Shown: positions 1 through 8,829, counted from the stretch's first letter. The stretch: DNA of 19,975 nucleotides from Sphingobacterium sp. (GCA_030146225.1 JASLCA010000084.1:1-19975); one strand, 5' to 3'. Program-made: numbers and translations. Notes: a model not told the origin generated them from the letters alone.

Positions 1-19
1 GCTTAGTGTAAAAGAAAAT

Positions 20-517
20 ATGCACGTGGAGTTTTCGGCAGAATTGTTAAAAGAGTTTGCTGAAGTAGTATCCCGTTATCCAGAAAAGAGACAGAAGTCT
101 GCGCTTTTACCCATTCTTCACCTTGTTCAGGCAGAATATGGCTGGTTGAGTGTGGACGCAATGGATAAAGTAGCTGCTTTCCTAAGCATACAACCTATAG
201 AGGTGTATGAGGTAGCCACATTTTATACCATGTATTTTTTGCAACCGCAAGGGAAATATGTCTTGGAGATCTGCCGTACGGGGCCTTGCTGTCTAGTAGG
301 CGCTGAAAAGATTATGCATCATATTGAGAATCGCCTCGGAGTTAAGGAAGGCGAGGTAACCAAAGATGGCTTGTTCTCCTGGCGTGGGGTGGAATGTATG
401 GCCGCATGTGGCTATGGCCCAGTCTTGCAGATTGGTCCAGACTATACATTCTATGAGAATCTGACAGAAGAGTCTGTCGATCAGCTTATTTATGATTTAA
501 AACAGAAAGCAGACTAG
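20..517 (+). CDS. nuoE: NADH-quinone oxidoreductase subunit E (24 kDa, [2Fe-2S] protein)
   Basis: This is the small iron-sulfur subunit of the NADH-oxidising arm of complex I; it pairs with NuoF and holds the [2Fe-2S] cluster N1a. The 165-aa product has the family's two parts: an N-terminal helical domain (about residues 10-75, with ILHLVQAEYGWLS and YEVATFYTMY) and a thioredoxin-like C-terminal domain. The four cluster ligands are visible as Cys85/Cys90 (CRTGPC) and Cys126/Cys130 (CMAAC). The length is normal for the family. The ATG at 20 is the first in frame near the window edge and gives a full N-terminal domain. The 19 nt to its left are probably the end of or spacer after nuoD, but I cannot confirm that. 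nuoF follows after 6 nt. Confidence 0.97.
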   Translation: MHVEFSAELLKEFAEVVSRYPEKRQKSALLPILHLVQAEYGWLSVDAMDKVAAFLSIQPIEVYEVATFYTMYFLQPQGKYVLEICRTGPCCLVGAEKIMHHIENRLGVKEGEVTKDGLFSWRGVECMAACGYGPVLQIGPDYTFYENLTEESVDQLIYDLKQKAD

Positions 518-523
518 GTTTTT

Positions 524-1876
524 ATGGCACGTAAATTATTGTTGACACATATAGATGTTCCGGGAATTCAAACTTTTGATGTTTATCGGCAACATGGCGG
601 CTATAGGGCTGTAGAAAAGGCGATCAATACCATGTCATCGGATGATGTGGTTGAGGAAGTCAAGAAATCAGGCCTGCGCGGTCGTGGGGGCGCTGGTTTT
701 CCAACAGGACTAAAGTGGAGCTTCTTGGCTAAGCCTGAAGGGGTTGCGCGCTATTTAGTCTGCAATGCGGATGAGTCGGAGCCGGGAACCTTTAAGGATC
801 GCTACTTGATGACTAAAATTCCGCATGCACTTATCGAAGGCATGATTGTTTCCAGCTATGCGCTTGGAGCAAACACTTCGTATATCTATGTACGCGGGGA
901 GATGATGCCGCAGATTCGTATTCTGGAAAAGGCTATTGCGGAAGCAAAGGCAGCTGGCTTTCTAGGTAAGAATATCCTGGGCAAAGGCTATGATCTAGAG
1001 ATTTATGTACAACCTGGTGGGGGAGCATATATCTGTGGAGAGGAGACGGCGCTCTTAGAATCCTTAGAGGGGAAGCGTGGAAATCCACGTATTAAGCCTC
1101 CCTTTCCTGCTGTTTCGGGCTTGTATGGCTGCCCTACAGTGGTGAATAATGTGGAGTCCATTGCCGCAGTGGTACCTATTGTCAATGATGGTGGGGAAGA
1201 ATATGCCAAAATCGGCGTGGAGCGTAGTACAGGCACGAAATTAATATCAGCATCGGGCAACCTCGTGAAGCCGGGTGTTTATGAGATAGAATTGGGCTTA
1301 ACCGTAGAGGAGTTTATCTACTCGGATGAGTATTGTGGCGGTATTGCCAATGGCAAGCGCCTAAAAGCAGTTGTGGCTGGAGGTTCTTCGGTGCCAATCC
1401 TGCCTGCAAACTTGGTTTCTAAAACGGCAACTGGGGAGTCGCGTCTTATGACCTACGAGTCCCTTGCTGATGGGGGCTTTCAGACGGGTACAATGTTGGG
1501 TTCGGGCGGTTTTATTGCCTATGATGAGGATCAGTGTATCGTGCGTAACACCTGGAACTTTACCCGCTTTTATCATCATGAAAGCTGTGGGCAGTGCTCT
1601 CCATGTAGAGAGGGTACCGGCTGGATGGAAAAGGTACTCCATAACTTAGAAACTGGGAAAGGATCCATGGAGGATATTGACCTGTTATGGGATATTCAGA
1701 GTAAGATTGAAGGCAATACCATATGTCCATTAGGGGATGCCGCAGCATGGCCAGTGGCGGCTGCGATTAGACATTTTAGGGATGAGTTTGAATGGCATGT
1801 TAAACATCCGCAAGAAGCGATGACCCGAAACTTTGGTTTAGGAAATTATGCGGAGCCAAGACTTCCTCTTGTTTAG
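524..1876 (+). CDS. nuoF: NADH-quinone oxidoreductase subunit F (51 kDa, NADH/FMN-binding)
   Basis: NuoF is the entry point of electrons into complex I: it binds NADH and FMN and carries the [4Fe-4S] cluster N3. Over its 450 aa one sees the glycine-rich flavin/NADH site LRGRGGAGFPTGLKW (51-65), NADESEPGTFKDR (81-93), the segment GGGAYICGEETALLESLEG (165-183), and the cluster ligands Cys355/Cys358/Cys361 (CGQCSPC) with Cys401 (TICPLGD). The length is typical. Translation starts 6 nt after the nuoE stop. nuoG follows after a 33-nt gap, so the E-F-G peripheral module is encoded together in the usual order. No ribosome-binding sequence is recognisable, as is normal for Bacteroidota. Confidence 0.98.
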   Translation: MARKLLLTHIDVPGIQTFDVYRQHGGYRAVEKAINTMSSDDVVEEVKKSGLRGRGGAGFPTGLKWSFLAKPEGVARYLVCNADESEPGTFKDRYLMTKIPHALIEGMIVSSYALGANTSYIYVRGEMMPQIRILEKAIAEAKAAGFLGKNILGKGYDLEIYVQPGGGAYICGEETALLESLEGKRGNPRIKPPFPAVSGLYGCPTVVNNVESIAAVVPIVNDGGEEYAKIGVERSTGTKLISASGNLVKPGVYEIELGLTVEEFIYSDEYCGGIANGKRLKAVVAGGSSVPILPANLVSKTATGESRLMTYESLADGGFQTGTMLGSGGFIAYDEDQCIVRNTWNFTRFYHHESCGQCSPCREGTGWMEKVLHNLETGKGSMEDIDLLWDIQSKIEGNTICPLGDAAAWPVAAAIRHFRDEFEWHVKHPQEAMTRNFGLGNYAEPRLPLV

Positions 1877-1909
1877 GTCCTTTGACGTTTATTTTTTACA
1901 GAACACACA

Positions 1910-2920
1910 ATGGCAGAAGAAAAATTTAAGGTAATCATAGATGGGATTCCGGTGGATGTTGCACCAGGAACAACAATATTGAATGCTGCACGTCAGATTG
2001 GTGGGGATATTGTGCCGCCAGCAATGTGCTACTACTCTACCTTGGAAGGTAGTGGTGGAAAGTGCCGTACCTGCTTGGTAAAGGTTTCTAAGGGTTCTGA
2101 AAAAGATCCTCGACCTATGCCTAAGCTGGTCGCTTCCTGCCGTACAACGGTGATGGATGGCATGGAGGTGGAGAATATCACCTCGCCTCAGGTTGTGGAA
2201 GCCCGCAAGGCGGTGGTAGAGATGCTCTTGATAAACCATCCCTTAGATTGTCCGGTTTGTGATCAGGCTGGTGAGTGCAAGTTGCAGGATCTCAGCTACG
2301 AGCATGGTGCAGATCAGACGCGCTATGCATTCCCACGACGCACTTTTGAGCGCATTGATATTGGAGATAAGATTCAGTTGCATATGAATCGCTGTATTCT
2401 TTGTTACCGCTGTGTATATGTCGCGAATCAATTGACCGATAAACGCGAGCATGGGATTATCAGCCGTGGGGATCATTCTGAGATTTCTACCTTTATTGAG
2501 AATGCTTTGGATAATGATTTTATTGGGAATGTAATTGATGTCTGCCCGGTAGGGGCTTTGACGGATAAGACTTTCCGCTTTAAGAATAGGGTCTGGTTTA
2601 CTAAGCCGGTGGATGCACATCGGGATTGTCCGACTTGTGCGGGCAAGGTAACCTTATGGTATAAGGGCGGTGATGTACTGCGTGTTACAGGCCGTAAGGA
2701 TGAAAACAACGAAGTGCATGAGTTTATCTGCAATACCTGTAGGTTTGACAAGAAGGCGACCAATGATTGGGTGCTCGAAGAGCCAACCCCTATAGAGAAG
2801 GATTCCGTGATTACGGCAAATCATTATACGCAGTTTAATCCGCCAGCTGTTATTCAAGAAGATATTGTCTTGCAGGAAGCCAATGAGGAACAACTTGCAC
2901 GGACTGAACGGTTAAAATAA
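1910..2920 (+). CDS. nuoG: NADH-quinone oxidoreductase subunit G, short form (336 aa)
   Basis: NuoG wires electrons from NuoF towards NuoI. The N-terminal half is intact. A ferredoxin-like [2Fe-2S] site is seen at Cys40, Cys52, Cys55 and Cys77. A His-Cys3 site is seen at His110, Cys114, Cys117 and Cys123 (HPLDCPVC then GEC). A [4Fe-4S] site is seen at Cys162, Cys165, Cys168 and Cys212. Next comes the start of the molybdopterin-oxidoreductase Fe4S4 domain, with CPTC at 240-243 and CNTC at 274-277. The protein then ends after about 60 more residues, so the large molybdopterin-like domain of E. coli NuoG (about 900 aa in all) is missing. nuoH starts 13 nt after the stop, leaving no room for a broken-off remainder, so this is a short form and not a frameshift. 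I recall similar short NuoG proteins in other Bacteroidota. At the N7-type site the third Cys of the E. coli pattern is replaced (Val247) and Cys277 is extra. Confidence 0.95.
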   Translation: MAEEKFKVIIDGIPVDVAPGTTILNAARQIGGDIVPPAMCYYSTLEGSGGKCRTCLVKVSKGSEKDPRPMPKLVASCRTTVMDGMEVENITSPQVVEARKAVVEMLLINHPLDCPVCDQAGECKLQDLSYEHGADQTRYAFPRRTFERIDIGDKIQLHMNRCILCYRCVYVANQLTDKREHGIISRGDHSEISTFIENALDNDFIGNVIDVCPVGALTDKTFRFKNRVWFTKPVDAHRDCPTCAGKVTLWYKGGDVLRVTGRKDENNEVHEFICNTCRFDKKATNDWVLEEPTPIEKDSVITANHYTQFNPPAVIQEDIVLQEANEEQLARTERLK

Positions 2921-2933
2921 TTAAGGGATAAGA

Positions 2934-3971
2934 ATGGAAGCTACTTTTATTATAGAGAAATTAATATTGGTCGTCATCGTCTTTACCATATCCTTGGTAA
3001 TTGCAATGTATTCGACCTTGGCGGAGCGTAAGATCGCCGGCTTTATGCAGGATCGTCATGGTCCCAATAGAGCGGGATTTGGCGGGCTATTGCAGCCCTT
3101 ATGTGATGGCGGGAAGTTCTTCTTTAAGGAGGAGATTATCCCTGCTGGTGCACATAAGACTTTGTTTATCCTTGGCCCTACACTGGCTATTATTACGGCT
3201 TGTATTAGCTCAGCGGTTATCCCTTGGGGACAAAACTTAACAATTGGGGATCGCGTTATCGATCTACAAGTGGCTGACATTAATGTGGGCATCTTGTATG
3301 TCTTTGGCGTTGTTGCCTTGGGGGTTTACGGTATTATGTTGGGCGGATGGGCTTCAAATAATAAGTTCTCTTTAATGGGTACGATCCGTGCAGCCTCTCA
3401 GAGTATTAGCTATGAGATCGGCATGGGACTAGCCATTATTGCTTTGTTAATGGTGACCGGAACCTTATCGATGAAGGAGATCGTCGCGCAGCAGTCGGGC
3501 TTTGTCAACTGGAATATTTGGGTTCAGCCCTTGGGCTTCCTAATCTTTATTACCTGTGTATTTGCCGAGTGTAACCGGGTTCCATTTGACTTACCAGAGT
3601 GTGAGACGGAGCTTATCGGGGGCTATCATACGGAGTACTCTTCTATGAAGCTGGGCTTGTATATGTTCTCCGAGTACATCAATATGTTTGTCTCATCGGC
3701 TTTGATGGCTGCCTTGTACTTTGGGGGGTATAACTTCCCATTTATGTATGACTTGGGGCTTTCCGCCAACTGGATTACAATTATTGGGGTGCTGGTGTTT
3801 TTCGTGAAGATATTTGGCTTTATCTTCTTCTTTATGTGGATTCGCTGGACATTGCCACGCTTCCGTTATGACCAATTGTTGAACTTAGGCTGGAAGATGT
3901 TGATCCCCTTGGCCATCGCAAATATTGTGTTGACGGGTATCGTCACGGTGATCAAAGACTTATACTTTTAG
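2934..3971 (+). CDS. nuoH: NADH-quinone oxidoreductase subunit H (ND1 homologue)
   Basis: NuoH is the membrane subunit that joins the peripheral and membrane arms and forms much of the quinone chamber. The 345-aa product is strongly hydrophobic, with about eight membrane helices. It carries the family signatures: ERKIAGFMQDRHGPNRAG (31-48) after the first helix, the acidic-loop region SISYEIGMGL (157-166), and AECNRVPFDLPECETELIGG (211-230), which lines the quinone site and the so-called E-channel. The length is normal for bacterial NuoH. It sits 13 nt downstream of nuoG and just ahead of nuoI, the usual order. Confidence 0.98.
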   Translation: MEATFIIEKLILVVIVFTISLVIAMYSTLAERKIAGFMQDRHGPNRAGFGGLLQPLCDGGKFFFKEEIIPAGAHKTLFILGPTLAIITACISSAVIPWGQNLTIGDRVIDLQVADINVGILYVFGVVALGVYGIMLGGWASNNKFSLMGTIRAASQSISYEIGMGLAIIALLMVTGTLSMKEIVAQQSGFVNWNIWVQPLGFLIFITCVFAECNRVPFDLPECETELIGGYHTEYSSMKLGLYMFSEYINMFVSSALMAALYFGGYNFPFMYDLGLSANWITIIGVLVFFVKIFGFIFFFMWIRWTLPRFRYDQLLNLGWKMLIPLAIANIVLTGIVTVIKDLYF

Positions 3972-4021
3972 AAAATTTGTTACAGCGAAGGCCTTTGGGT
4001 ATTCGTTATAAAAAAATTGAT

Positions 4022-4546
4022 ATGCAATCATTATCGAATAGAAAGAAGATTATTGAGCAGAAACCGATGAATTTCTGGGAAAGGATATATCTCCCGGCAA
4101 TTGCAAAGGGGCTCGGTATTACCATAAGGCATTTTTTTAGAAAAATCCCGACCATTAAATATCCAGAGGAACAACGTCCCTATTCGAAGAATTTTAGGGG
4201 GCAGCATTCCTTAAAACGGGATGAACAAGGGCGGGAGCGCTGTACTGCCTGTGGGCTTTGTGCATTGTCTTGTCCTGCGGAGGCTATTACGATGATCTCA
4301 GCGGAGCGGACCAAGGCCGAGGAGCATTTGTACCGAGAGGAGAAGTATGCTGCAGTATATGAAATCAATATGCTGCGCTGTATCTTCTGCGGTCTTTGTG
4401 AGGAAGCCTGTCCTAAGGAGGCTATCTACTTGGATGGCTCTCATGTCACCGCAGAATACCTACGCAAGGATTTTATCTATGGAAAGGATAAACTCGTAGA
4501 ACCTATTTTTGATATTAAAAGCTTAAACCAAGAAAACCCTATTTAG
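4022..4546 (+). CDS. nuoI: NADH-quinone oxidoreductase subunit I (23 kDa, 2x[4Fe-4S])
   Basis: NuoI carries clusters N6a and N6b and passes electrons to the last cluster before quinone. Two ferredoxin motifs are clear: CTACGLCALSCP (ligands Cys74, 77, 80, 84, numbering from the ATG chosen here) and CIFCGLCEEACP (Cys120, 123, 126, 130). I chose the ATG at 4022 (MQSLSNRKK), giving 174 aa. The open frame extends left to a TTG at 3977, but that would add 15 residues not expected in the family and would begin 5 nt after the nuoH stop; ATG is the better start. The N-terminal region up to about residue 40 is probably the amphipathic membrane-contact part. nuoJ starts 1 nt after the stop codon. Confidence 0.95.
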   Translation: MQSLSNRKKIIEQKPMNFWERIYLPAIAKGLGITIRHFFRKIPTIKYPEEQRPYSKNFRGQHSLKRDEQGRERCTACGLCALSCPAEAITMISAERTKAEEHLYREEKYAAVYEINMLRCIFCGLCEEACPKEAIYLDGSHVTAEYLRKDFIYGKDKLVEPIFDIKSLNQENPI

Positions 4547-4547
4547 C

Positions 4548-5045
4548 ATGTCTGTATTTTATTTAGTTGCTTTTCTGGCTATATTCTTCGCCTTGATGAC
4601 CATCTTTACGAAGAACCCGGTGCATAGTGTGCTGTATCTGGTAATTACTTTTTTTACGTTGACCATTCACTACATCTTGCTGAATGCACAGTTTCTGGCT
4701 GTTGTAAACTTTATTGTTTACATGGGGGCCATTATGGTGCTTTTCCTTTTTGTATTGATGCTGCTCAACTTGAATAAGGAGTCCGAACCCATGAAGTCCA
4801 CCTTTGTTAAGGGGATGGGCGTGGTGGCTGGTCTATGCCTGTTGGCAACGCTCTTGGGAGCCTTTAAGGTTATTGCTCCGAGCGGGGAGTTTGTAACAGC
4901 GCAGGGAGATATAGGTCTTGTGAAAAACTTGGGTAAGGTATTGTTTAAGGAGTTTTTATTGCCTTTTGAGATTTCATCTATCTTGCTGTTAACAGCGATG
5001 GTAGGAGCAGTTTTATTAGCTAAAAAAGACGTTAAGAAAGTATAA
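4548..5045 (+). CDS. nuoJ: NADH-quinone oxidoreductase subunit J (ND6 homologue)
   Basis: NuoJ is a small membrane subunit of the proton-pumping arm, next to NuoH and NuoK. The 165-aa product has about five hydrophobic helices. The third, VNFIVYMGAIMVLFLFVLML (53-72), holds the conserved Tyr59-Met-Gly stretch that forms the helix break linked to coupling in this family. A charged stretch (NKESEPMKS, 76-84) separates helices 3 and 4. The start lies 1 nt after the nuoI stop, and the stop codon shares one base with the nuoK ATG (TAATG at 5043-5047), so the two are likely translationally coupled. Confidence 0.96.
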   Translation: MSVFYLVAFLAIFFALMTIFTKNPVHSVLYLVITFFTLTIHYILLNAQFLAVVNFIVYMGAIMVLFLFVLMLLNLNKESEPMKSTFVKGMGVVAGLCLLATLLGAFKVIAPSGEFVTAQGDIGLVKNLGKVLFKEFLLPFEISSILLLTAMVGAVLLAKKDVKKV

Positions 5046-5374
5046 TGGAAAATATTGTTCAACAGATTCAAGGCGTGCCACTTGACCACTACATTATCTT
5101 TTGTAGTATCCTCTTTAGTATTGGGGTTATAGGCGTGCTAATACGTCGTAATGTAATTATTATTATGATGTCTATAGAGTTGATGCTCAACTCTGTGAAT
5201 GTTTTATTGGCTGCTTTTTCGGCTTATTGGGGGGATCCCAGTGGGCAGGTATTCGTGTTCTTTGTAATGGCTTTGGCTGCGGCAGAGGTTGCGGTAGGCT
5301 TGGCTATTATTGTGATGGTATACCGGAATACGAAATCCGTGGATATAGACACGTTGAGCAAATTACGTTGGTAA
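5045..5374 (+). CDS. nuoK: NADH-quinone oxidoreductase subunit K (ND4L homologue)
   Basis: NuoK is a three-helix membrane subunit of the complex I pump. At 109 aa it is of normal size. The two buried glutamates needed for proton transfer are present: Glu45 in IIMMSIELMLNSVN (helix 2) and Glu81 in ALAAAEVAVGLAI (helix 3), matching E. coli Glu36 and Glu72. The N-terminal extension of about nine residues relative to E. coli (MENIVQQIQ) is unremarkable. The start overlaps the nuoJ stop by one base; nuoL follows after 28 nt. Confidence 0.97.
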   Translation: MENIVQQIQGVPLDHYIIFCSILFSIGVIGVLIRRNVIIIMMSIELMLNSVNVLLAAFSAYWGDPSGQVFVFFVMALAAAEVAVGLAIIVMVYRNTKSVDIDTLSKLRW

Positions 5375-5402
5375 AATAGAAAATATTTTTAGCAAGATTT
5401 TT

Positions 5403-7322
5403 ATGGCAGAGTTACTTTGGTTAATACCATTAATACCTTTTTTAGGATTTGTTTTAAATGGCTTAGGAAGGCATCTATTTCCCAAGGCAGTACTAGGGAT
5501 TATTGGTACAGGAGCAGTTTTTATTTCCTTCCTGCTAAGTATTGTCCTATTTCAAGAGATCTGGTCTGCCCGTCAGGCTGGTGAGGCAGGGGTGATCAAC
5601 CAGTTTTTATTTGATTGGATTGCTATCGGCAATTTCAAGATAGGGCTTTCCTTCTTGATCGATCCCCTAAGTGCGATTATGCTCTTGATTATTACAGGCA
5701 TTGGCTTTTTGATTCACCTGTATTCGTATAGTTATATGCATGCGGACAAGGATTTAGGCAAGTTTTTCGCTTACCTAAACCTGTTTATCTTCTTTATGGC
5801 CCTGTTGGTTATGGGCTCTAATTACCTGGTGATGTTTATTGGCTGGGAAGGGGTGGGCCTTTGTTCTTACTTGTTAATCGGCTTTTGGTACACAAATGGT
5901 TCTTATGTTACAGCAGCCAAAAAGGCTTTTGTGATGAATAGAATTGGGGACTTAGGCTTCTTAATTGCGATGTTCTTTATCTTGGAGCACTTTGGCTCCT
6001 TGGAATATGCTGTGGTCTTTGGACAGGCGGCCTCGCTTTCGGTAGGCAATAGTGCCGTGCTTATTATTACCTTGTTGTTGTTTGTGGCAGCTACGGGTAA
6101 GTCGGCGCAGATTCCCTTGTTTACTTGGTTGCCAGATGCAATGGCTGGGCCAACTCCAGTGTCGGCTTTGATCCATGCGGCAACGATGGTTACGGCTGGT
6201 ATCTATATGGTGGTTCGCTCCAATGTCTTGTTTGCACTGTCCCCTGTGACCATGGAGATTATGGCTATTATAGGCTTGGCTACTGCTCTTGTGGCGGCCT
6301 TTATTGCCTTGACACAAAATGATATTAAAAAGGTTTTGGCCTATTCTACAGTTTCCCAATTGGGCTATATGTTCCTTGCCTTAGGGGTAGGTGCCTTTAC
6401 AGGGGCTTTCTTTCATGTCTTAACCCATGCTTTTTTTAAGGCGTTATTATTCTTAGGGGCGGGTTCAGTAATTCATGCGATGGGCAATGAACAGGATATG
6501 CGTAAGATGGGCGGCCTGCGAAAAGCCTTGCCAATCACCTTTGTCACGATGTTGATTGCTACCATTGCGATCAGTGGTATTCCACCCTTCTCGGGCTTCT
6601 TTTCAAAGGATGAGATCTTGGCGCATGCCTTCCAAAGTAATATTATCCTATGGGGCTTTGGTCTTCTGACGGCATTGTTTACGGCCTTCTATATGTTTAG
6701 GTTGTTATACCTTACCTTCTATGGGAAGTTTAGAGGTACGCAGGAGCAAGCTTCACATCTACATGAATCGCCTTGGCAGATGACCACGCCCTTAATTGTA
6801 CTGGCTATTCTTTCGGCTGCTGGTGGATTAATCAATTTTCCAGAAGCGCTGGGGGGTAATCAGGCTTTAGCACAGTTCCTAGCGCCCATATATTCTGGGG
6901 CACAATTGGATGCTTATACGATGAGCTTGAGTCACCAGACGGAGTATATCTTAATGGCAGTTTCGGCTATTGCGGCTTTATTAATGGCTTTTGTGGCTTA
7001 TCGTAAGTATGTGCAAAAGGTTGAACTGCCGCAGGAAGATGCTGTTAAGCAGGGCTTTTTGTATAATTTATCCTACCAAAAGCTTTATGTGGATGAGTTT
7101 TATGCGGCAATAATCCTGAAACCTTTGAAATGGCTCTCTGGCTTCTTCTATACTTACGTGGAAAGGCTAGGTATTGATGGCTTTGTAAATGGAGTTGCTT
7201 CATTCTTCCTGGGTTCAGGCAAAGGTATTAGACAGCTGCAAAGCGGTTATGTCGGCTTTTATATTATGATGATGGTCTTTGGTGTTATCGCCATTATGAT
7301 CTATGGTATGTTAAAGATTTGA
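5403..7322 (+). CDS. nuoL: NADH-quinone oxidoreductase subunit L (ND5 homologue, antiporter-like)
   Basis: NuoL is the distal antiporter-like pump subunit. All expected key residues are visible in the 639-aa protein: Glu149 in FIGWEGVGLCSYLLIGFWY, Lys233 in TGKSAQIPLFTWLPDAM, His258 in SALIHAATMVTAGIYM, Lys346 in THAFFKALLFLGAGS, and Lys402-Asp403 in GFFSKDEILAH. After the core of about 14 helices comes a long C-terminal part (about 545-639) that fits the lateral helix lying along NuoM and NuoN plus a final membrane anchor. Length and order are standard. It lies between nuoK (28-nt gap) and nuoM (41-nt gap). Confidence 0.98.
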   Translation: MAELLWLIPLIPFLGFVLNGLGRHLFPKAVLGIIGTGAVFISFLLSIVLFQEIWSARQAGEAGVINQFLFDWIAIGNFKIGLSFLIDPLSAIMLLIITGIGFLIHLYSYSYMHADKDLGKFFAYLNLFIFFMALLVMGSNYLVMFIGWEGVGLCSYLLIGFWYTNGSYVTAAKKAFVMNRIGDLGFLIAMFFILEHFGSLEYAVVFGQAASLSVGNSAVLIITLLLFVAATGKSAQIPLFTWLPDAMAGPTPVSALIHAATMVTAGIYMVVRSNVLFALSPVTMEIMAIIGLATALVAAFIALTQNDIKKVLAYSTVSQLGYMFLALGVGAFTGAFFHVLTHAFFKALLFLGAGSVIHAMGNEQDMRKMGGLRKALPITFVTMLIATIAISGIPPFSGFFSKDEILAHAFQSNIILWGFGLLTALFTAFYMFRLLYLTFYGKFRGTQEQASHLHESPWQMTTPLIVLAILSAAGGLINFPEALGGNQALAQFLAPIYSGAQLDAYTMSLSHQTEYILMAVSAIAALLMAFVAYRKYVQKVELPQEDAVKQGFLYNLSYQKLYVDEFYAAIILKPLKWLSGFFYTYVERLGIDGFVNGVASFFLGSGKGIRQLQSGYVGFYIMMMVFGVIAIMIYGMLKI

Positions 7323-7363
7323 GGATAAGGCGTAGCATTTTTTGAATTTAATATTGATTATTG

Positions 7364-8809
7364 ATGAATAACCTTTTTATACTACTGTTTGTTCCCCTGC
7401 TGTCCGCAGTCCTGCTTTTCTTTATTAAGAATAGTAGTGTCGCTAAGCGTACGGCCTTGTTGCTGGCGCTTCTTCAGCTGGGATTGACTCTACCTTTCTT
7501 GTTTAGCTTTAAGCCTGAAGGCCTGATGCAGTTTGAGGAAAGTTGGCGTTGGATTCCTAGCCTGGGTATACATTTTCATATTGGCATGGATGGCATTAGC
7601 TTTCCGATGGTGCTATTGACCAATGCCTTAATTCCATTGATTGTACTGTCAACTTTTGACAAATCGCTGAAGGGGAATTTCTACGGTCTGGTGGCTTTTA
7701 TGCAGATGGGCTTGCTCTTAGTGTTTTTGGCATTGGATGCCTTTACCTTTTATGTGGGTTGGGAAATCGCCTTGATTCCCATCTATTTTATCTGTGCCCT
7801 TTGGGGTGAAGGCGACCGTATTCGGGTAAATCTAAAGTTTTTTATCTATACCTTCTTTGGTAGCTTATGTATGTTGGTGGCGATTTTATACCTGTATAAT
7901 CAAGTGCCGGAGAAGAATTTTGAATGGAGCTCATTTGTGGCCTTAGATCTTTCGGAAAATGCTGAGCGCTGGGTATTTTGGGCTTTTTTCATTGCCTTTG
8001 CTATTAAAATTCCAATTTTCCCTTTCCATACTTGGCAGCCTGACACCTATACCAATGCACCTGCGGCCGGTACGATGTTGTTGGCTGGTATTATGCTGAA
8101 GATGGGGGTATATGGCTTTATCCGATGGCTACTTCCAGTCACTCCATTTGCAGTGCTGGCTTATAGTGATCTGGTAATGATCCTATGTGTAATAGGTATA
8201 GTGTATGCCTCGATTATCGCTTTTAAGCAGACGGATGCGAAGCGTCTAGTGGCTTTCTCCTCGATTGCACACGTGGGCTTGATTACTGCAGGACTGGTCT
8301 CTTGGCAGGTTGAAGGTATGCAAGGTGCTATCTTGCAGATGGTCAATCATGGCTTTAGTGTGGTGGCTTTGTTTCTGATTATTGATATTATGGAGAAGCG
8401 TACGGGGACCCGTCAGCTTAATGAGCTTGGTGGCTTAGCAACTGCTATGCCGCAGCTGGCAGCTTTATTCCTGATCGTGATTATGGGGGCTATCGGGCTG
8501 CCCCTGACGAATGGCTTTATCGGCGAGTTCTTATTGCTAAAGGGAGTCTTTGGGTATGGGGTTTGGTATGCTGTATTTGCAGGCCTGACCTTGATCTTTG
8601 GAGCCGTGTACATGCTGCGCTTCTATCAAAAAACTATGCTGGGTACTATGCCGGCGACTTATGCCAATGTACCGGAATTAGCGGGCTTTGAGCTATTGAT
8701 CTTGGTGGTTGTAGTGACAGTCACCCTTTTCTTAGGTGTCTTCCCGAATACGCTTTTATCCTTGTCAGAGGCATCGGTGATAAACTTATTAAATCATATT
8801 AAATTTTAA
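7364..8809 (+). CDS. nuoM: NADH-quinone oxidoreductase subunit M (ND4 homologue, antiporter-like)
   Basis: NuoM is the middle antiporter-like pump subunit. The 481-aa product (from the ATG at 7364) is a chain of about 14 hydrophobic helices. Recognisable are Glu134 in FYVGWEIALIPIYF, Lys215 in AFAIKIPIFPFHTWQPD, Lys246 in GIMLKMGVYGF, TDAKRLVAFSSIAHVG (290-305) and Glu387 in NGFIGEFLLLKG. The glutamate at the last position, where NuoL and NuoN have lysine, is the diagnostic NuoM feature. A TTG immediately before the ATG (7361) could also start translation, adding one Met; I prefer ATG. It lies 41 nt after nuoL and 20 nt before nuoN. Confidence 0.97.
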   Translation: MNNLFILLFVPLLSAVLLFFIKNSSVAKRTALLLALLQLGLTLPFLFSFKPEGLMQFEESWRWIPSLGIHFHIGMDGISFPMVLLTNALIPLIVLSTFDKSLKGNFYGLVAFMQMGLLLVFLALDAFTFYVGWEIALIPIYFICALWGEGDRIRVNLKFFIYTFFGSLCMLVAILYLYNQVPEKNFEWSSFVALDLSENAERWVFWAFFIAFAIKIPIFPFHTWQPDTYTNAPAAGTMLLAGIMLKMGVYGFIRWLLPVTPFAVLAYSDLVMILCVIGIVYASIIAFKQTDAKRLVAFSSIAHVGLITAGLVSWQVEGMQGAILQMVNHGFSVVALFLIIDIMEKRTGTRQLNELGGLATAMPQLAALFLIVIMGAIGLPLTNGFIGEFLLLKGVFGYGVWYAVFAGLTLIFGAVYMLRFYQKTMLGTMPATYANVPELAGFELLILVVVVTVTLFLGVFPNTLLSLSEASVINLLNHIKF

Positions 8810-8829
8810 AATAGCGATTACAATATATT

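Noticed and set aside
1003..2620. Open frames on the minus strand inside nuoF and nuoG
   Set aside because: They lie wholly under well-supported conserved genes, show no recognisable motifs, and have no promoter or spacing that suggests real genes.
2880..2934. Frameshift explaining the short NuoG
   Set aside because: nuoH starts 13 nt after the nuoG stop and is complete, so no downstream remnant exists to be restored.
3977..4021. TTG at 3977 as start of nuoI (189 aa)
   Set aside because: The ATG at 4022 gives the normal family N-terminus and length; the extra 15 residues look like spacer read in frame.
5961..6359. 132-aa minus-strand open frame inside nuoL
   Set aside because: It is rich in His, Gln and Asn, as expected for the complement of hydrophobic codons, and is a shadow of nuoL.
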